Assembly (NCBI GenBank): GCA_021030905.1
Contig: JAGFMI010000001.1
Span: forward strand, 2,585,230-2,649,229
DNA from: Pyrenula massariospora
Taxonomy: Eukaryota; Ascomycota; Eurotiomycetes; Pyrenulales; Pyrenulaceae
DNA length: 64,000 nt
Direction of reading: 5' to 3'
Shown in pieces: positions 22,360 to 32,768 of this stretch. The notes beneath the pieces were generated by a model. It was not told where the DNA came from. It was given only the letters and a program-made list of their open reading frames with translations, and did no database searches. A program made the position numbers and the translations under genes. Each line of letters begins with the position of its first letter. Position 1 is the stretch's first letter.

Positions 22360-23367
22360 ATGAAACTTCTGTCCAAGGAAGAAGAACAAGCGCATTACCG
22401 GTAACATCCCCCTCTCCGCCCCTCTCTCCTCTACCTAATTACCTAACACGTCCCCAGCGAAACCCTTAAAGGCGGCACCCTCGGCGCCGCCGCAGGTCTC
22501 GCCGTCGGCCTCGCTGGCGTCTCCTTCGCCCAGCGTCGCTACCCCGCCTTCCGCTCCTTGACACTTCCCCTCAAAGCTTTCCTCGTCACCTCTTCCAGTA
22601 CCTTCGCCGGCATCATCTCCGCCGACCACTTCTCGCGGGGTTTCGAGTCGAAGATCAATGCTCAAGATCAGTACTATCAGCAAAAGCAAGAGGAGGCGAG
22701 GAAGGCGAAGGTGCAGGGCATGAGTTTTGGGGACAGGTTTTTGGCAGGTGTGAGGGAGGAGAGGTATAAGATTGTGGGGGGAAGTTGGGTAGCGAGCATG
22801 ATTGCGGCGTTTACGCTGGTGGGGAGGAATCCGTACCTGACGGGGCAGCAGAAGTTGGTGCAGGCTAGGGTGTAAGTTCTCTTCCTCTCTATTTTTGACC
22901 TACACCTCCGTACCATTCTCTTGTCGTTTATAGCGCGAGAAGAAAATGTGACTGACATGTGCGTCGGATGATCTAGCTACGCCCAAGGCCTCACCCTTGC
23001 CGTCCTCGTCGCTACCGCCGCCTTCGAGATCTCCGAACAAAGACGCGAAAGCGAAGGTTCTGGGGACGACAAACCACACCATGAAGAGAATCGTGAAGGA
23101 GACGATATGTGGAAGTCGATGGTGGAAGCTGAAGAAGAAAGGTTTCGAGAACGAGACGAATACATCAAGAAGAAAGAGGAGGAAGATCGGAAAAAGCACA
23201 AGGGACATCACAAGAAGGGACAGCATAAACATATTGAGACGCAGAAGCCCGAGGATATTGAAGAGGATGAACTGCCAGAGAAGCCGTTGGAGGGCCATAG
23301 GGGCGAGGGCAAGATGATGAGGAAAGTCACGGACAAACCTGGAGGTGCGGGGAGCGGCGTGCCATGA
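22360..23367 (+). CDS. RCF2: Respiratory supercomplex factor 2 (HIG1 domain)
   Basis: There are three exons: 22360-22400, 22458-22871 and 22977-23367. The introns are 57 and 105 nt, and the product is 281 aa. The N-terminus MKLLSKEEEQAHYRETLKGG is characteristic of Rcf2. Hydrophobic segments follow (LGAAAGLAVGLAGVSFAQRR; LKAFLVTSSSTFAGIIS). The HIG1-type domain spans RYKIVGGSWVASMIAAFTLV through LVQARVYAQGLTLAVLV, with the QARVYAQGLT signature split by intron 2. A charged, Lys/Glu-rich coiled tail ends the protein. Rcf2 sits in the mitochondrial inner membrane and supports cytochrome c oxidase and III-IV supercomplexes. Third positions are C-rich at the start of exons 2 and 3 and become G/A-rich towards their ends. 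Confidence 0.93.
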
Positions 23368-24075
23368 TGCGATATAACCAAGAAAAGGGCTTTAGGGACT
23401 GGGGTAAGGATCCTGGGGAAGAGAATTTACCTGCTGAACAGAGAAGGAACGGTACCACGAGACAGCGATACGTTGAAAGTACATACCCGATGGACGGCAC
23501 GCCGCCCCTACGGGCGTCAAGCGAGAGCGACTGAATCTTCCGGCATTATAAGCTTGACATTTCGGAGTTGTACAGCGTCTTCTACACGATTTATATAAAA
23601 TGGCGCGTTTGTTGGTAATCTTACGTTCTTGCCTGTCAATATTTTGGAATTGAACACTCTATCTAGCATTACAATATCATGGTTTCCTTTTCTCAGTAAG
23701 ATTACTATAGTCATCGCCGGAACACAAGTCGCTGTCACGATAGGATATATCAATCTTGGAGCGTTCTAAGTTTTATAATATTGGAGTTCTTGACTTACAA
23801 TCGCATTGTGATCCTCGAACATTATTTTCTAAAATGTTTGGAGAGCTATGCCGTTTCTTTGTTGCCTGCGTTGCGACGTCTCGGACAATGCATTGTCTCG
23901 TTCATCTGGCTTTTTAATTCTTCGAAGTTGTTTCTTCCGTATGAATTTCGCATACCGTATAAAAGCAATCACGAAGTTAGTATAACGTTCTATTCCTCAA
24001 GTGAAATAAAATCTGCAGACCAAAGCTTCCCGTCAATTTCCCAATTCCAGCAATTCCTCCCATCCCACAACCACC
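23368..24075. other. Intergenic, AT-rich
   Basis: This 708-bp AT-rich spacer contains no gene. It is the 3' flank of RCF2 and the promoter of the next gene. The sequence immediately before 24076 is C/A-rich (CACCACC), a good fungal initiation context. Confidence 0.55.
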
Positions 24076-24981
24076 ATGTCCCTCAAACCCCCGAAATACA
24101 TCCACTTCCCCCAATCCCCCAACCACCCCTCCCCCCATTCAGGCTACCTCTTCCTCTCCCCCTTCCCCCCTTCCACCCCCCACCTCCACTCCCCCCAGCA
24201 ACTCCTCCTCGCCCTCCCCCCAACCAACCCTCCCACCCTCGCCGTCCGCACCCTCCTCAAAAATCCCCTCTCCCACCCACCCCGCGAAGCCCACCTCACC
24301 TCACCCCATCCCCCACACCTGACCCCCCTCCTCTCATACACCCCCGAAGCAGTAATCCACGCAGCCCCCAACGGCGCCCCCCTGTCCGCCCTGCTAGCGC
24401 ACACAAACGCGCACCCCCCGGCCACCGTCCCGGAGCGGCTGCTCTGGCACATCGCGAACACCCTCCTCGAGGCGCTTGAGCACCTCGACACGCCGCACGG
24501 CGGGATCGAGATGGAGAGCGTGTATCTGCACCACGCCCCTGAAGGTGGGCTGCCTCGGATTATATTGACCGGGTTCGTGCAGGACGAGCTCCATGAGGCG
24601 GATGCAGGGAAGATGTGCGAGCAGGATCTCGCGGCCGCGCTGCGCATTGTGAATTGCTTGGTTACCGGGCAGGCCAATCTCACCGCGGGCACGTACACGG
24701 GCGCGCTGGAGCGGTTCGCGTTTCTGTGTTCGCTCCCGCTCTCGCTCCGGCAGGCGCGGGGGGCGTATGAGGTGTGGTATGAGCTGGCGTGTCGGGAGAG
24801 GGGGTGGAGCGGGGCTGGGGACCTGGGGTTGGGGAGCGGGGAGGAGGATGTGAGGTGGACGGCGCCGGGGGTTCCGGAGGGGGGGTGGCGGGCGGTGGTG
24901 GTGAGGAGTGAGAGGGGGCCGAGGGAGGTGGTTGCGGGTGGGGGGTGGGAGTTGGTGGATGTGAGTGATGTGGCGGTTTAG
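24076..24981 (+). CDS. Pseudokinase-like hypothetical protein
   Basis: One frame of 301 aa starting in a strong context (CCACCATGTCC). The N-terminal ~100 residues are Pro/His/Leu-rich. Residues ~115-200 look like the lower half of a protein-kinase fold: VPERLLWHIANTLLEALEHL resembles helix E, HGGIEMESVYLHH stands where HRDIKPxNIFL would be, and PRIILTGFVQDEL where a DFG-type segment would be. The catalytic Asp and Asn and the DFG are absent, so catalysis is unlikely if the assignment is right. Codons are almost exclusively C-ending to about 24480, and strongly G-ending from about 24700. It could alternatively be an unrelated orphan protein; the kinase-like assignment is by eye only. Confidence 0.65.
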   Translation: MSLKPPKYIHFPQSPNHPSPHSGYLFLSPFPPSTPHLHSPQQLLLALPPTNPPTLAVRTLLKNPLSHPPREAHLTSPHPPHLTPLLSYTPEAVIHAAPNGAPLSALLAHTNAHPPATVPERLLWHIANTLLEALEHLDTPHGGIEMESVYLHHAPEGGLPRIILTGFVQDELHEADAGKMCEQDLAAALRIVNCLVTGQANLTAGTYTGALERFAFLCSLPLSLRQARGAYEVWYELACRERGWSGAGDLGLGSGEEDVRWTAPGVPEGGWRAVVVRSERGPREVVAGGGWELVDVSDVAV

Positions 24982-25514
24982 GGGATGGGGGAGAGGGGGT
25001 TGGGTTTACCCGCTGGGGAGGTACCACTCCCGGTGATTGTCGGTGATGGAGCTGTAAGATCAGTCTGCTTGTAGCAGAGGTTTTGGGTCTCGGTCGCTAT
25101 TTTCCTTGGTCAAGTGGTTGTTCTTTCTCATATTCACCTAATAGAATTGCTAGGAGACTCGGTGGCTCTTTCTGTACTTGCTTGCTCCTTGTTATACTCA
25201 ACTGTTACTTGACATACTTCTTTGCTGAGTTGCGCATTTTCCTTAGTAGAAGTTGTATCCGACTCGTTGTCGAAGTTTCACTCTGATCAGGAGCCTAGAG
25301 TTGTCAAATAAGAATTTCTTGAGTCAGGTACTTTTCATCTCCCTGAGAAAGGTAAACAATAAGTTACGACAAGGAATGAAATTCCTAAAGACGAGAGAGA
25401 AGGGGTTAGTTAGACAAAGAGAGTAAGAATTGAGAAGGGAGCGCTATTAGGAACTTTCATAACATAGAGATAAGCTATGCTGTAATAATTTTTGGCTACA
25501 TTATAGATTTTGTT
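24982..25514. other. Convergent 3' spacer
   Basis: This 533-bp AT-rich region lies between the convergent ends of the pseudokinase-like gene and the complex I subunit gene. No coding signal is seen, and it presumably holds 3' UTRs. Confidence 0.55.
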
Positions 25515-26229
25515 TCATGATGGTTGCTTCTCTTCTTTAGGTTGCGAGGGCCCCTTCTCCCACGGAGCTGGTTCCTGGTTTCGATCGGCAAAAATCTGCT
25601 TTTCTCTCAAATGTACTGGTGTCACATTCTTTGGTGCGTCTGGGATGATCTTCTCAAGCCCCTTTAAGTTCAATCAAGTTAGTAAATGGCCAGTACACTT
25701 ATCATCACAAAAGCTCTCTTTCAACTTACCAACTTTTCAAATACACACCGATTCAATACCCTTTCCGGCCGCCGACACTGCCACAGCTGATGATTGTTAT
25801 TCTCCAGACATCCCCAATGCTGCCGGAACTCTTCTAAACAATTTGCATTGACATCCTTTAATACACTCGCCGCACACCTAGTGACTTTTCGCCCTTCCTT
25901 CATGCATTCTAGTTCTCCACGTCCATAGGTTTCCGTCTTGCACTGCATGTAGTCATCGTTGTAATCGCGGCAGCGAGCGCCGATAAAGTATGCGGCGGAC
26001 ATAAGAGGTGCGGAGGAGGCGCCAATTTCGGGGACCGGGGGAATATGGGAGGGCATCGGCGTGGTATCCACCACCACTTTCTGGTCAAATCTGGTGGCAT
26101 ATTAGAGATGTGAATATGAATAATGGGCTGACTTATATCGACAATCATTCACATAAATTGTTGGAAGAAGCTGGGGAATATAAAGAGACGGAGTTGTTAA
26201 GGTACCTACCTTGCTTCTCGTCTCGACAT
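25515..26229 (-). CDS. nuo20.8: Complex I 20.8-kDa subunit (NDUFA8/PGIV homologue, CHCH)
   Basis: There are three minus-strand exons: 26210-26229, 25730-26090 and 25515-25661. The introns are 119 and 68 nt, and the product is 175 aa. It begins MSRREARFDQKVVVDTTPMP, closely following the fungal family. Conserved blocks include GASSAPLMSAAYFIGARC and YNDDYMQCK. Cysteine pairs in the twin CX9C arrangement follow (ELECMKEGRKVTRCA; NCLEEFRQHWGCLENNNHQL; QLWQC...RCVFEKL), and GLEKIIPDAPKNVTPVHL lies near the C-terminus. The protein is a supernumerary complex I subunit in the mitochondrial intermembrane space, imported by the Mia40 disulphide relay. The first exon is only 20 nt, and the second acceptor was chosen to keep frame with the family N-terminus. 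It shares a promoter region with NUP57. Confidence 0.93.
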
Positions 26230-26680
26230 TTTGGCAGTTTATGATAGTCTCTGTAGGTGAATAGGCTAGGAAGAAGCTTGGGAGGTCATTGACTTCTTGA
26301 GAAGTCTACACAGTACCAGCTGGTCGGGCAATGAAAGGAAATTGACGTATGAAAGAGGGGGGGTTTATGTGTCGAGACTTGGAAGTTGAGTAACTTACAG
26401 CTCGGTGAGCTTGGTTCATCGGTCCAATCGGGGCCCTATGCCTGAAGCGCGCCAAGACACGCCAAAAAGCTGCCTCCGCGTTCTCCACGAAAGTCAACAG
26501 ACAGCAGAGACCGCGATTCACCATTTACGGGGCATAACTTTGAGGTTATCTCTATTTTGGCTAGAGAACCTGTTCGCTCTCCGCGATATGACACCTTTCT
26601 CGACCTCTGAGCTACATTTCCTCATTCCCTCCTCTTCCTACCCATAATTTCGCACCACCAAGAGTTCACCAACCCCGAAG
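26230..26680. promoter_or_regulatory. Bidirectional promoter region nuo20.8 / NUP57
   Basis: This 451-bp spacer separates two divergently transcribed housekeeping genes. It must contain both promoters. No specific factor-binding site was identified. A pyrimidine-rich leader (CCTCTTCCTACCC) precedes the NUP57 start. Confidence 0.5.
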
Positions 26681-28091
26681 ATGTCCGGCTTCAACTTCAG
26701 TGGCTTTGGCAACTCAGCGAATAAACCACCTTTCGGTGCAGCTACAACGTCCCAGTCTACAGGAAGCATATTCTCCACGTCCACCGCTGCGCCAACCTCC
26801 AGCTTATTTGGCACAGCGCAAACAAGCCAACCTCAACAGACGACCAGCCTTTTCGGGGGCGCATCAACCTCACAACCACAGCAAGCTAGTCTCTTTGGGA
26901 CCTCAAATCAGGGTGGCAACCTCTTCGGTGGTGCAACCACGCAGCCACAACAATCTACCGGTTTATTTGGCGGCGCCTCGACCCAGAACCAGCCAACTGG
27001 CGGGAGTGGCCTAAATCTTCCCTCCTTCTCGAAAGCTGCAGGATCAAGTCTCTTTCAACCTCAAAGTACTGCGAATCAGCCGCAAGCAGGAAGTTTATTT
27101 GCAGGAGGACAGAGCACGCAACAACCAACCGTCTTACAATACAGCCAAAGCGGACAGCAGCAGCAACAGCAGAATCCGCCACTGTGGGAGCCTGGGCGTG
27201 GACAGACAGGTGAGCTAGATCCATTGTTGCCTGTTCCTCATCTGACTTTATATCTTAGTCTACCGGACAATACCTCACCAGATCGACGCTCTCACTCAGA
27301 GATGGAATCCTAACAACTTTCAATCACCGTTTCGAACATACCTCTATCAGAAAGTGTCGGAGAACGATGCTCCCTTCTACCAACCTACGCAGGCAGACGA
27401 TGAACACAAGTGGGAAGAGGCAGTAGAAAAGCGACCGGGGCCCGAATACGTCCCTACTCTTGCAACTGGATTCTGGGCACTGGGGAAGCGTGCCCAACGG
27501 CAGAGGGAATGGATTGAAGCTTTCAACGTCCGCCTTCACGAAATAAATTCCAGCCTCGACGCACAGCTGGAAATTCATGCGCACCAAGTTGCCTCAAGGT
27601 TATCAGAATGCCGGCGAAAACATCTGGTTATAAGCCAGCGAACCTTAGCACTTGCGGCCAAGATTCAAGTTTTGCGGAACAGAGGCTACGTGATGAACAA
27701 TGCAGAAGAGACATTGAAGGCAAAGCTAAAACAGCTGGAGATGCAAGTCTTTGATCCGATGCTGAACGGGAGGGAACAGGAGATCTGGGCAAGGATGATC
27801 AGCATCCGGGAGAATTCAAAGGCATTGCAGGCCGAGCTTGATAGGATAAAGCCTGCTGCAGAAGAGGGACCCAAAGATTTGGACGAGGAGACTGTGAAGG
27901 CGGCTAAGAATGTAAGCTCATCCCATCTTCCCAAGGTCGATCATTGGCTAATTTCGTTCTGCTCTCAGACCTTAGAATCCTACCACAAACAATTAGAGTT
28001 CTTGCAAAAGGAGCTTCGTCTTCTTTCGGAGGAGTTTGAGGAATGGGAAAAGGAACGGAAAACTATGAACGGTTCACAAGCGCGGCGTTGA
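26681..28091 (+). CDS. NUP57: FG nucleoporin Nup57 (Nup54 family)
   Basis: There are three exons: 26681-27209, 27259-27911 and 27969-28091. The introns are 49 and 57 nt, and the product is 434 aa. The N-terminal ~170 residues are an FG domain with GLFG/SLFG repeats (SLFGTAQTSQPQQ, GLFGGAS) and Gln-rich spacers. From about residue 175 the conserved Nup54/Nup57 alpha-helical region begins: VYRTIPHQIDALTQRWNP, then FRTYLYQKV and APFYQP. Coiled coils follow (NAEETLKAKLKQLEMQVF; ESYHKQLEFLQKELRLL). The protein is part of the central transport channel (Nsp1-Nup49-Nup57 in yeast) of the nuclear pore, where FG repeats bind karyopherins. Both junctions keep the frame, and the C-terminus ends after a charged helix. 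Confidence 0.93.
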
Positions 28092-28406
28092 AGGTTTCAT
28101 TTGAATTGGATGCCTAGTGTACAGACTTGATGGAATTTGGGTATCAGAATATCCGATTCAAAGTCAATCAAACACTTTGTCATGATCACCGTGCTAGCTC
28201 CGATGCAAATAGTGTTTTAGAAGATCAACTTTGTATTAAATGAGCCGCTTGACCCAGTTCACCATATGTGGCGCTATCGACTGTCAGCAGTAGACCTTGC
28301 ATTTCTTGAAATTGAACGCATACAGAAGTAAAGAAGTGCGCAAGCTCCGAAAAAGGCTGTCATGTTGGCGTTGGCTTCTATCTCCGCTTGCTAAGCAATT
28401 GTCTGG
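28092..28406. other. Spacer downstream of NUP57
   Basis: This is the 3' flank of NUP57 and the possible 3' flank of the minus-strand frame that follows. No gene is seen. Confidence 0.5.
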
Positions 28407-28793
28407 TCAGCTGATCAATCTAAAGATTGAGTCGATGGGTGAATCTACTTCGATCTCTTGTTGAGTAGCTTGTTCGGGAGCTGGACGAGTCAGAAGGAGA
28501 ATTGAACGAATTATTTGGAAGGGGAAGCGTACGGCCGCCAAACATTGTTCTGGGAGTATCGTCGCTATTTCAAGTGCGAGAAGGATGGTGAAGAATCGAC
28601 TAAACGTGAGCGACCTGATGTGATGTCGGGAGGTTTTTGACTGGTTGAGGAAAAGGTGTTGTAGTTTTGAGAGCGTTGATGAATGCTTCGAACCGTAGAT
28701 GTTGCACGCGAGCTGGAATGATAGAATTTTTTCGAAAACGGAAAGGCGCGAGAATGCGGATGAAAGCTGGGGAAAGTCTGCCGAGCGGAACAA
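28407..28793 (-). CDS. Possible small protein, unrecognised
   Basis: A minus-strand frame of up to 128 codons ends with a hydrophobic stretch and a polar tail (FFTILLALEIATILPEQCLA; RFPFQIIRSILLLTRPAPEQ). Its apparent start is a TTG, so an upstream exon would be needed. A second overlapping frame at 28565-28873 starts with ATG and looks like a mitochondrial presequence (SKKFYHSSSRATSTVRSI). The two may be joined by splicing to give a small mitochondrial membrane protein, but I could not settle a junction. No family is recognised. It lies between two conserved genes, so a real small gene is plausible. Confidence 0.25.
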   Translation of the reverse strand: MFRSADFPQLSSAFSRLSVFEKILSFQLACNIYGSKHSSTLSKLQHLFLNQSKTSRHHIRSLTFSRFFTILLALEIATILPEQCLAAVRFPFQIIRSILLLTRPAPEQATQQEIEVDSPIDSIFRLIS

Positions 28794-29061
28794 ACGTTGA
28801 ATTCGCGACCTTGAACGGCTGTAACCTTACAACACGAGTACGCTGAACACTTCTTATCGGTTCTGAAATACATGACCGACGATATTTTGGATTAATCCGG
28901 GTTTCTAATTATTGTGGTATCGAAAAATTCCATTCAGGATCAGCAGAATATCTTGAATCCATCGAGCACTCTAATCCAGGCCTCCCGCAATCGGAATCCA
29001 CCACGACTGTCACAACCCACTTTATTTCTTCTGTCATTCTTTGGTCACTCTCAATCTCGAA
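28794..29061. promoter_or_regulatory. Upstream region of IWS1
   Basis: This is the probable promoter and 5' leader of the IWS1 gene. If the minus-strand small frame is real, its start region also lies here. The leader near 29020 is pyrimidine-rich (TTTATTTCTTCTGTC). Confidence 0.4.
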
Positions 29062-30327
29062 ATGTCCGACTACGATGACCCGGAACTCAATATGCCGCCT
29101 CCCGACGCTCTAGGTGACGACGATCCCAGAGACAATGAAGACCGCCTAGATGATACCGCCGCCCCCTTTCAACCTGGCGCGGGTGGCGATGATTCAGACG
29201 ACGAGTCCCTCCTCTCCGAAGTAGACGAAGCGCAGTTTGCCGATTTCGACCCTTCCGCCGTCGCTCCGGATTTTGAAACATTAAACAAAGCGATCAAAGT
29301 CAGTAAACGCAAGCGGCCGGAAGGTGAAGAGAGCGGGAGACCAAAGAAGAGAAAGGAGCCTACGAGAGAGAAACCGAAGAAGGCGAGGAGGAGAAAGGAT
29401 GATAGTGATGATGGATTCGAGGGTGGAGAGGAACTTGAAGGGAAGAGGAGACGGAGGACTAAGGCTGTAAGCGAGGGAGGGGAGAGGAGAAAGAGACCGA
29501 CCGTGCCAGAGATCGACGAGGATACACTTAGTCCGGAAGAACGGCGAAGACGTGCTCTGGATAGAGCTATCGATGCTGCCGTTAAGCCACGGACACAGAG
29601 GCGGGTCAAAAAGGGTGAAATTGTACAAATTCCCGCTTTCCTGTGCTAAGTAACCACTAACATGAAGAACTAGGACCTCGAAGCAGCCGCCGACCAAGAA
29701 ATCGCCGAAATGCGCTCTCGTATGACTGCCGCTGCAGAGGCTGACGCCCTCGCTCGCCGTGAAAACCGCCCCGCCTTTCACAAGCTCAAAATGCTCCCTC
29801 AAGTTGTCGCCCTCCTAAACAGAAACACCTACGTCTCCGCCCTGACCGACCCTGAAACAAATCTCCTCGAAGCAGTCCGGTTCTTCCTCGAGCCCCTCGA
29901 AGACGGCTCCCTACCCGCATACAACATCCAGCGGGACCTCTTTGCAGCACTAGCCAAACTCCCAATGAACAAAGACACCCTGATAGCATCAGGCATCGGC
30001 AAAGTCGTCGTCTTCTACACCAAATCCAAACGCCCCGAAGTCGGCATCAAACGCCAAGCCTCAAACCTCCTCGCGGAATGGACCCGCCCACTGCTCCAGC
30101 GGAGCGACGACTACAGCAAGAAGGTCTACGAGACGGCGACGTACGACCCGAGTAGAGTGCGGAGGGAGAGGGATGGCGATAAGCCGCTGATGATCCGGCC
30201 CAAGACGACGGCGCCGATGGAGAAGGTTAGCAATCGGTCGAGGATTCCGCAGGGCGTGACGAGTTATTCGGTTGTGCCGATGAGTCAGGGGATTGGGACG
30301 CCGGAGATGATGAGGAGGGCGCGGTAG
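29062..30327 (+). CDS. IWS1: Transcription elongation factor Spn1/Iws1
   Basis: There are two exons, 29062-29622 and 29674-30327, with a 51-nt intron (GTACAA...AACTAG). The product is 404 aa. The N-terminal half is acidic then Lys/Arg-rich and disordered (DDSDDESLLSEVDEAQFADF; KRKRPEGEESGRPKKRKE), as in Iws1. The C-terminal half is the TFIIS N-terminal-like (LW) domain: HKLKMLPQVVALLNRNTY, then NIQRDLFAALAKLPMNKDTL, GIGKVVVFYTKSKRPEVG and KRQASNLLAEWTRPLLQRS. Iws1 binds Spt6 in the nucleus and couples RNA polymerase II elongation with mRNA processing. The ATG of MSDYDDPELNMPPPD is the natural start, although the frame is open slightly upstream. Exon 2 switches sharply from C-ending to G-ending codons near 30115. 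Confidence 0.94.
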
Positions 30328-31798
30328 GAGGGGTGTTGGTATTGGGATGGAGATTGAGGTTAGTGACGGGTGGTGACTCGAGCCCGGGACGAGTCTGAGG
30401 GAGAACGTTTACCTAGAATGGTAACTTTTACACTATTTTTTAGCCTTCCCTTTCATTCAAGAGAGAAGCCAGGGTATGAATGTCATTGGTTCTTATTGCC
30501 AATTGATTGATTAAGTGATTTATTCTTTGCACAACCTCTCACCGTCCAAGCAAAACGCAGCTATCCTCCAGACAGCAATCGTCTGTCTATGGCACATACC
30601 TACTGTCCGTATTAACATTCCATCCATCCTTCTCTCTTGCTGTTGTCTCTCCGCGGAAATATGTCGCATCATATATCTACCTGGGTACCTACCTAGACAG
30701 GTACATACAAAGCTTCAACCAAACCAAGGTTCAAATATCGACCCTTGGGTCGCTTAGTATCCCAGGTAGGAAGGGGCGATGATGGGAATAGACACTAGCA
30801 GCGTTGTGAATGGGAAGTGGCGATGGAGGGGATTCTTGATGGGAAGATGTGTGGATTGGAAGGCCGGGTTAGGGTTTTGGGGATGGGTAGGTAAGAATGG
30901 GGTTTTAGGGAAGGTGAGGGGTTGTGGATGGGGATGGGGATGAGAAAGGTGATGGGAGGGACAGGACTGGAGATTGGTGTGAGAAGGTGAATAGAGAATA
31001 AGAATAGAGGATGGTGTGGTGTTTAAAGGCTTGGGTTGGGGGAACCATTCACCATGTGGCGTGAGATCGAAGTCGTGCCGTGAGGAAGCTTAATGGGTAG
31101 AAGGGGGAGAAGTGACATAGTGGCTATGTTGGTGAAGGGAAGAGAGGTCGGCAAGGGACTAGGAGGAGGGTATGAGTCATGGCATAATCGTAGCAGTGGA
31201 GAAAATAGCACTTAGTGACCGGGAAACAAGTTTGTGTGAGGTAAAAGAAGTGTGCGATATGCTCGTTAAGTCGGGGAAAGAAGGTACAAGATATCAAGAA
31301 ACACTTTAGGGCATTCAGTTGTTCCTTTCTTGAATGACCGTGCGATATGCGAGTTTGAGATCCCAACCACTTCAACGGGCTCCCGAAGATCGACGAAAGG
31401 CAGCACCATTGAGATACATGATCCAGAAGAGGAAGTCCGAGTACCTTATGTCCGCCAGTGGAAAGCAATTGTCTCTAGGGCACTCCTGTGGGCCTTTAAT
31501 GGGTGGGTTACCAGAGTCTATGGTAGATACGCATGGTTTTGAGGAGAGTATAGAGAACCGCTGTTCTTGCACACGATTAGAAATGGGCTAAATGGCTGGG
31601 GACCGAGACATACACGTGCAGAAGAATTGAAAGAGGGAAAGAAATAGCACCAGGAGATCGAACAATGGAGCCGGCTAGTGTTGAGGATGCTTGAGTATCA
31701 TACTCGGTAGTGTCAGCGGGACCAAGTTAGTGCGATCCACAGGACAAATTGTAGCGGTACTGACATGGTCAAATTCTGCGCAATGATCTATGGAGGTA
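30328..31798. other. Intergenic, G-rich low complexity
   Basis: This 1.5-kb stretch contains purine-rich, GGGATGGG-like low-complexity DNA (about 30780-31180) and no supported gene. It marks the border between the housekeeping block and the accessory block. A short telomere-like string near 30868 was considered and dismissed. Confidence 0.55.
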
Positions 31799-32768
31799 TC
31801 AACTCACTGGATCATAAGGAGACGGAGGAGGTTTCCAACGAGTGGTCTGAAGAGGCTTAGGTTCGGCTAGCTTCGGATTGGTGCAAGTATAAGTATCTCC
31901 AGTATTGCGGTCTCCGATCTGAGGTGCTTGTGTCGCACTGGCTCGGAGCTCATTCCTATGCTCCCCGACAATTGACGCTAAGCTCTCATTACCTGGCGCT
32001 TCCTTTGCGCCATTTCGCAGTTTCTTTGTCGACACACCTTCGTTCTTCTTTACGCTGCTCCGGAGACGCCGCCTGTAATTGCGAAAAGTCTTTCCCAGGG
32101 CGGCGTAGTCGATCTCTGGAAGCTCCTTGTCCCATATTGGCCCTAAAGTGCGAGGGAGGAGCTTCGGGTCGGCTATGATGTCTTCTTTGGACAGTCCATG
32201 CTCGAGAACTTGGCTTTCAAGCTTCGCAGTAACAGACGGAGATTCGTACTTGTGGAAGTCCCACTGTTTAAGCTTCTTCTTCCATTGTCGTTCCCTGAAA
32301 TTGAACATGTGAGTAAAGATGGTCAAAAAGAAGCGGACAAAAGCATCGATCACTGTTAACTACGTGACAGCTTTGAGAACAATACGAGACAACGATATCA
32401 ACGTACGAAGCGTGGAAACTGTATTCGTTGAGGATCACTTCTATAGCTTGCATCAAGGTCATGTCACTTGAAATGTAAAGCTCGTGGAACCTGTCCTTTA
32501 CTTCCTTCCATTCCTCTTCGGAAATAGGGGTGCTTTGCGGCTTGGTCTGATTTCTCTTTGAACCCCGCGCTCCGCAATGGTCGTCAGACAGCTCTCCGGG
32601 TCCTTTTGAGACGTCTCTAGCATTGAGGTAGGGTTCCGCAATCATTTGATCGCCTGCGTTCAGAGAATCGACGCAATTGTCGGGCAGAGATGTCTCGGGA
32701 AGGACGAGCCATGGGTCAGTAAAAGGCAACGTGAGATCAAGGAATGTCAGAGAGCCCCCGCATTCCAT
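31799..32768 (-). CDS. Stand-alone Clr5-domain protein, paralogue 1
   Basis: There are two minus-strand exons, 32407-32768 and 31799-32294, with a 112-nt intron. The product is 285 aa. An acidic N-terminus precedes the Clr5 domain: EEEWKEVKDRFHELYISSDM, TLMQAIEVILNEYSFHAS, and after the intron ERQWKKKLKQWDFHKYESP. A second conserved block follows (ADPKLLPRTLGPIWDKELPE; GKTFRNYRRRLRSSVKK), then a polar tail ending PPPSPYDPVS. The Clr5 domain is named after a fission-yeast silencing factor and is usually found at the N-terminus of larger, often ankyrin-containing, fungal proteins. Here it stands alone. The basic FRNYRRRLR segment could bind nucleic acid or act as a nuclear signal (inference). 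It is closely related to the genes at 35551 and 49537. Confidence 0.8.

Noticed and set aside
22900-23298. 132-codon minus-strand frame
   Set aside because: It is antisense to exon 3 of RCF2. Its hydrophobic translation is the complement of the Lys/Glu-rich tail.
24144-24698. 184-codon minus-strand frame
   Set aside because: It is antisense to the 24076 gene, whose extreme C-ending codons remove stops from the opposite strand. There is no start context or motif.
29281-29802. 173-codon minus-strand frame
   Set aside because: It is the complement of the charged, low-complexity part of IWS1.
30865-30885. Telomere-like GGGTTAGGGTTTTGGGG string
   Set aside because: Only one TTAGGG unit occurs, inside a generally G-rich low-complexity stretch, so it is not an interstitial telomere.
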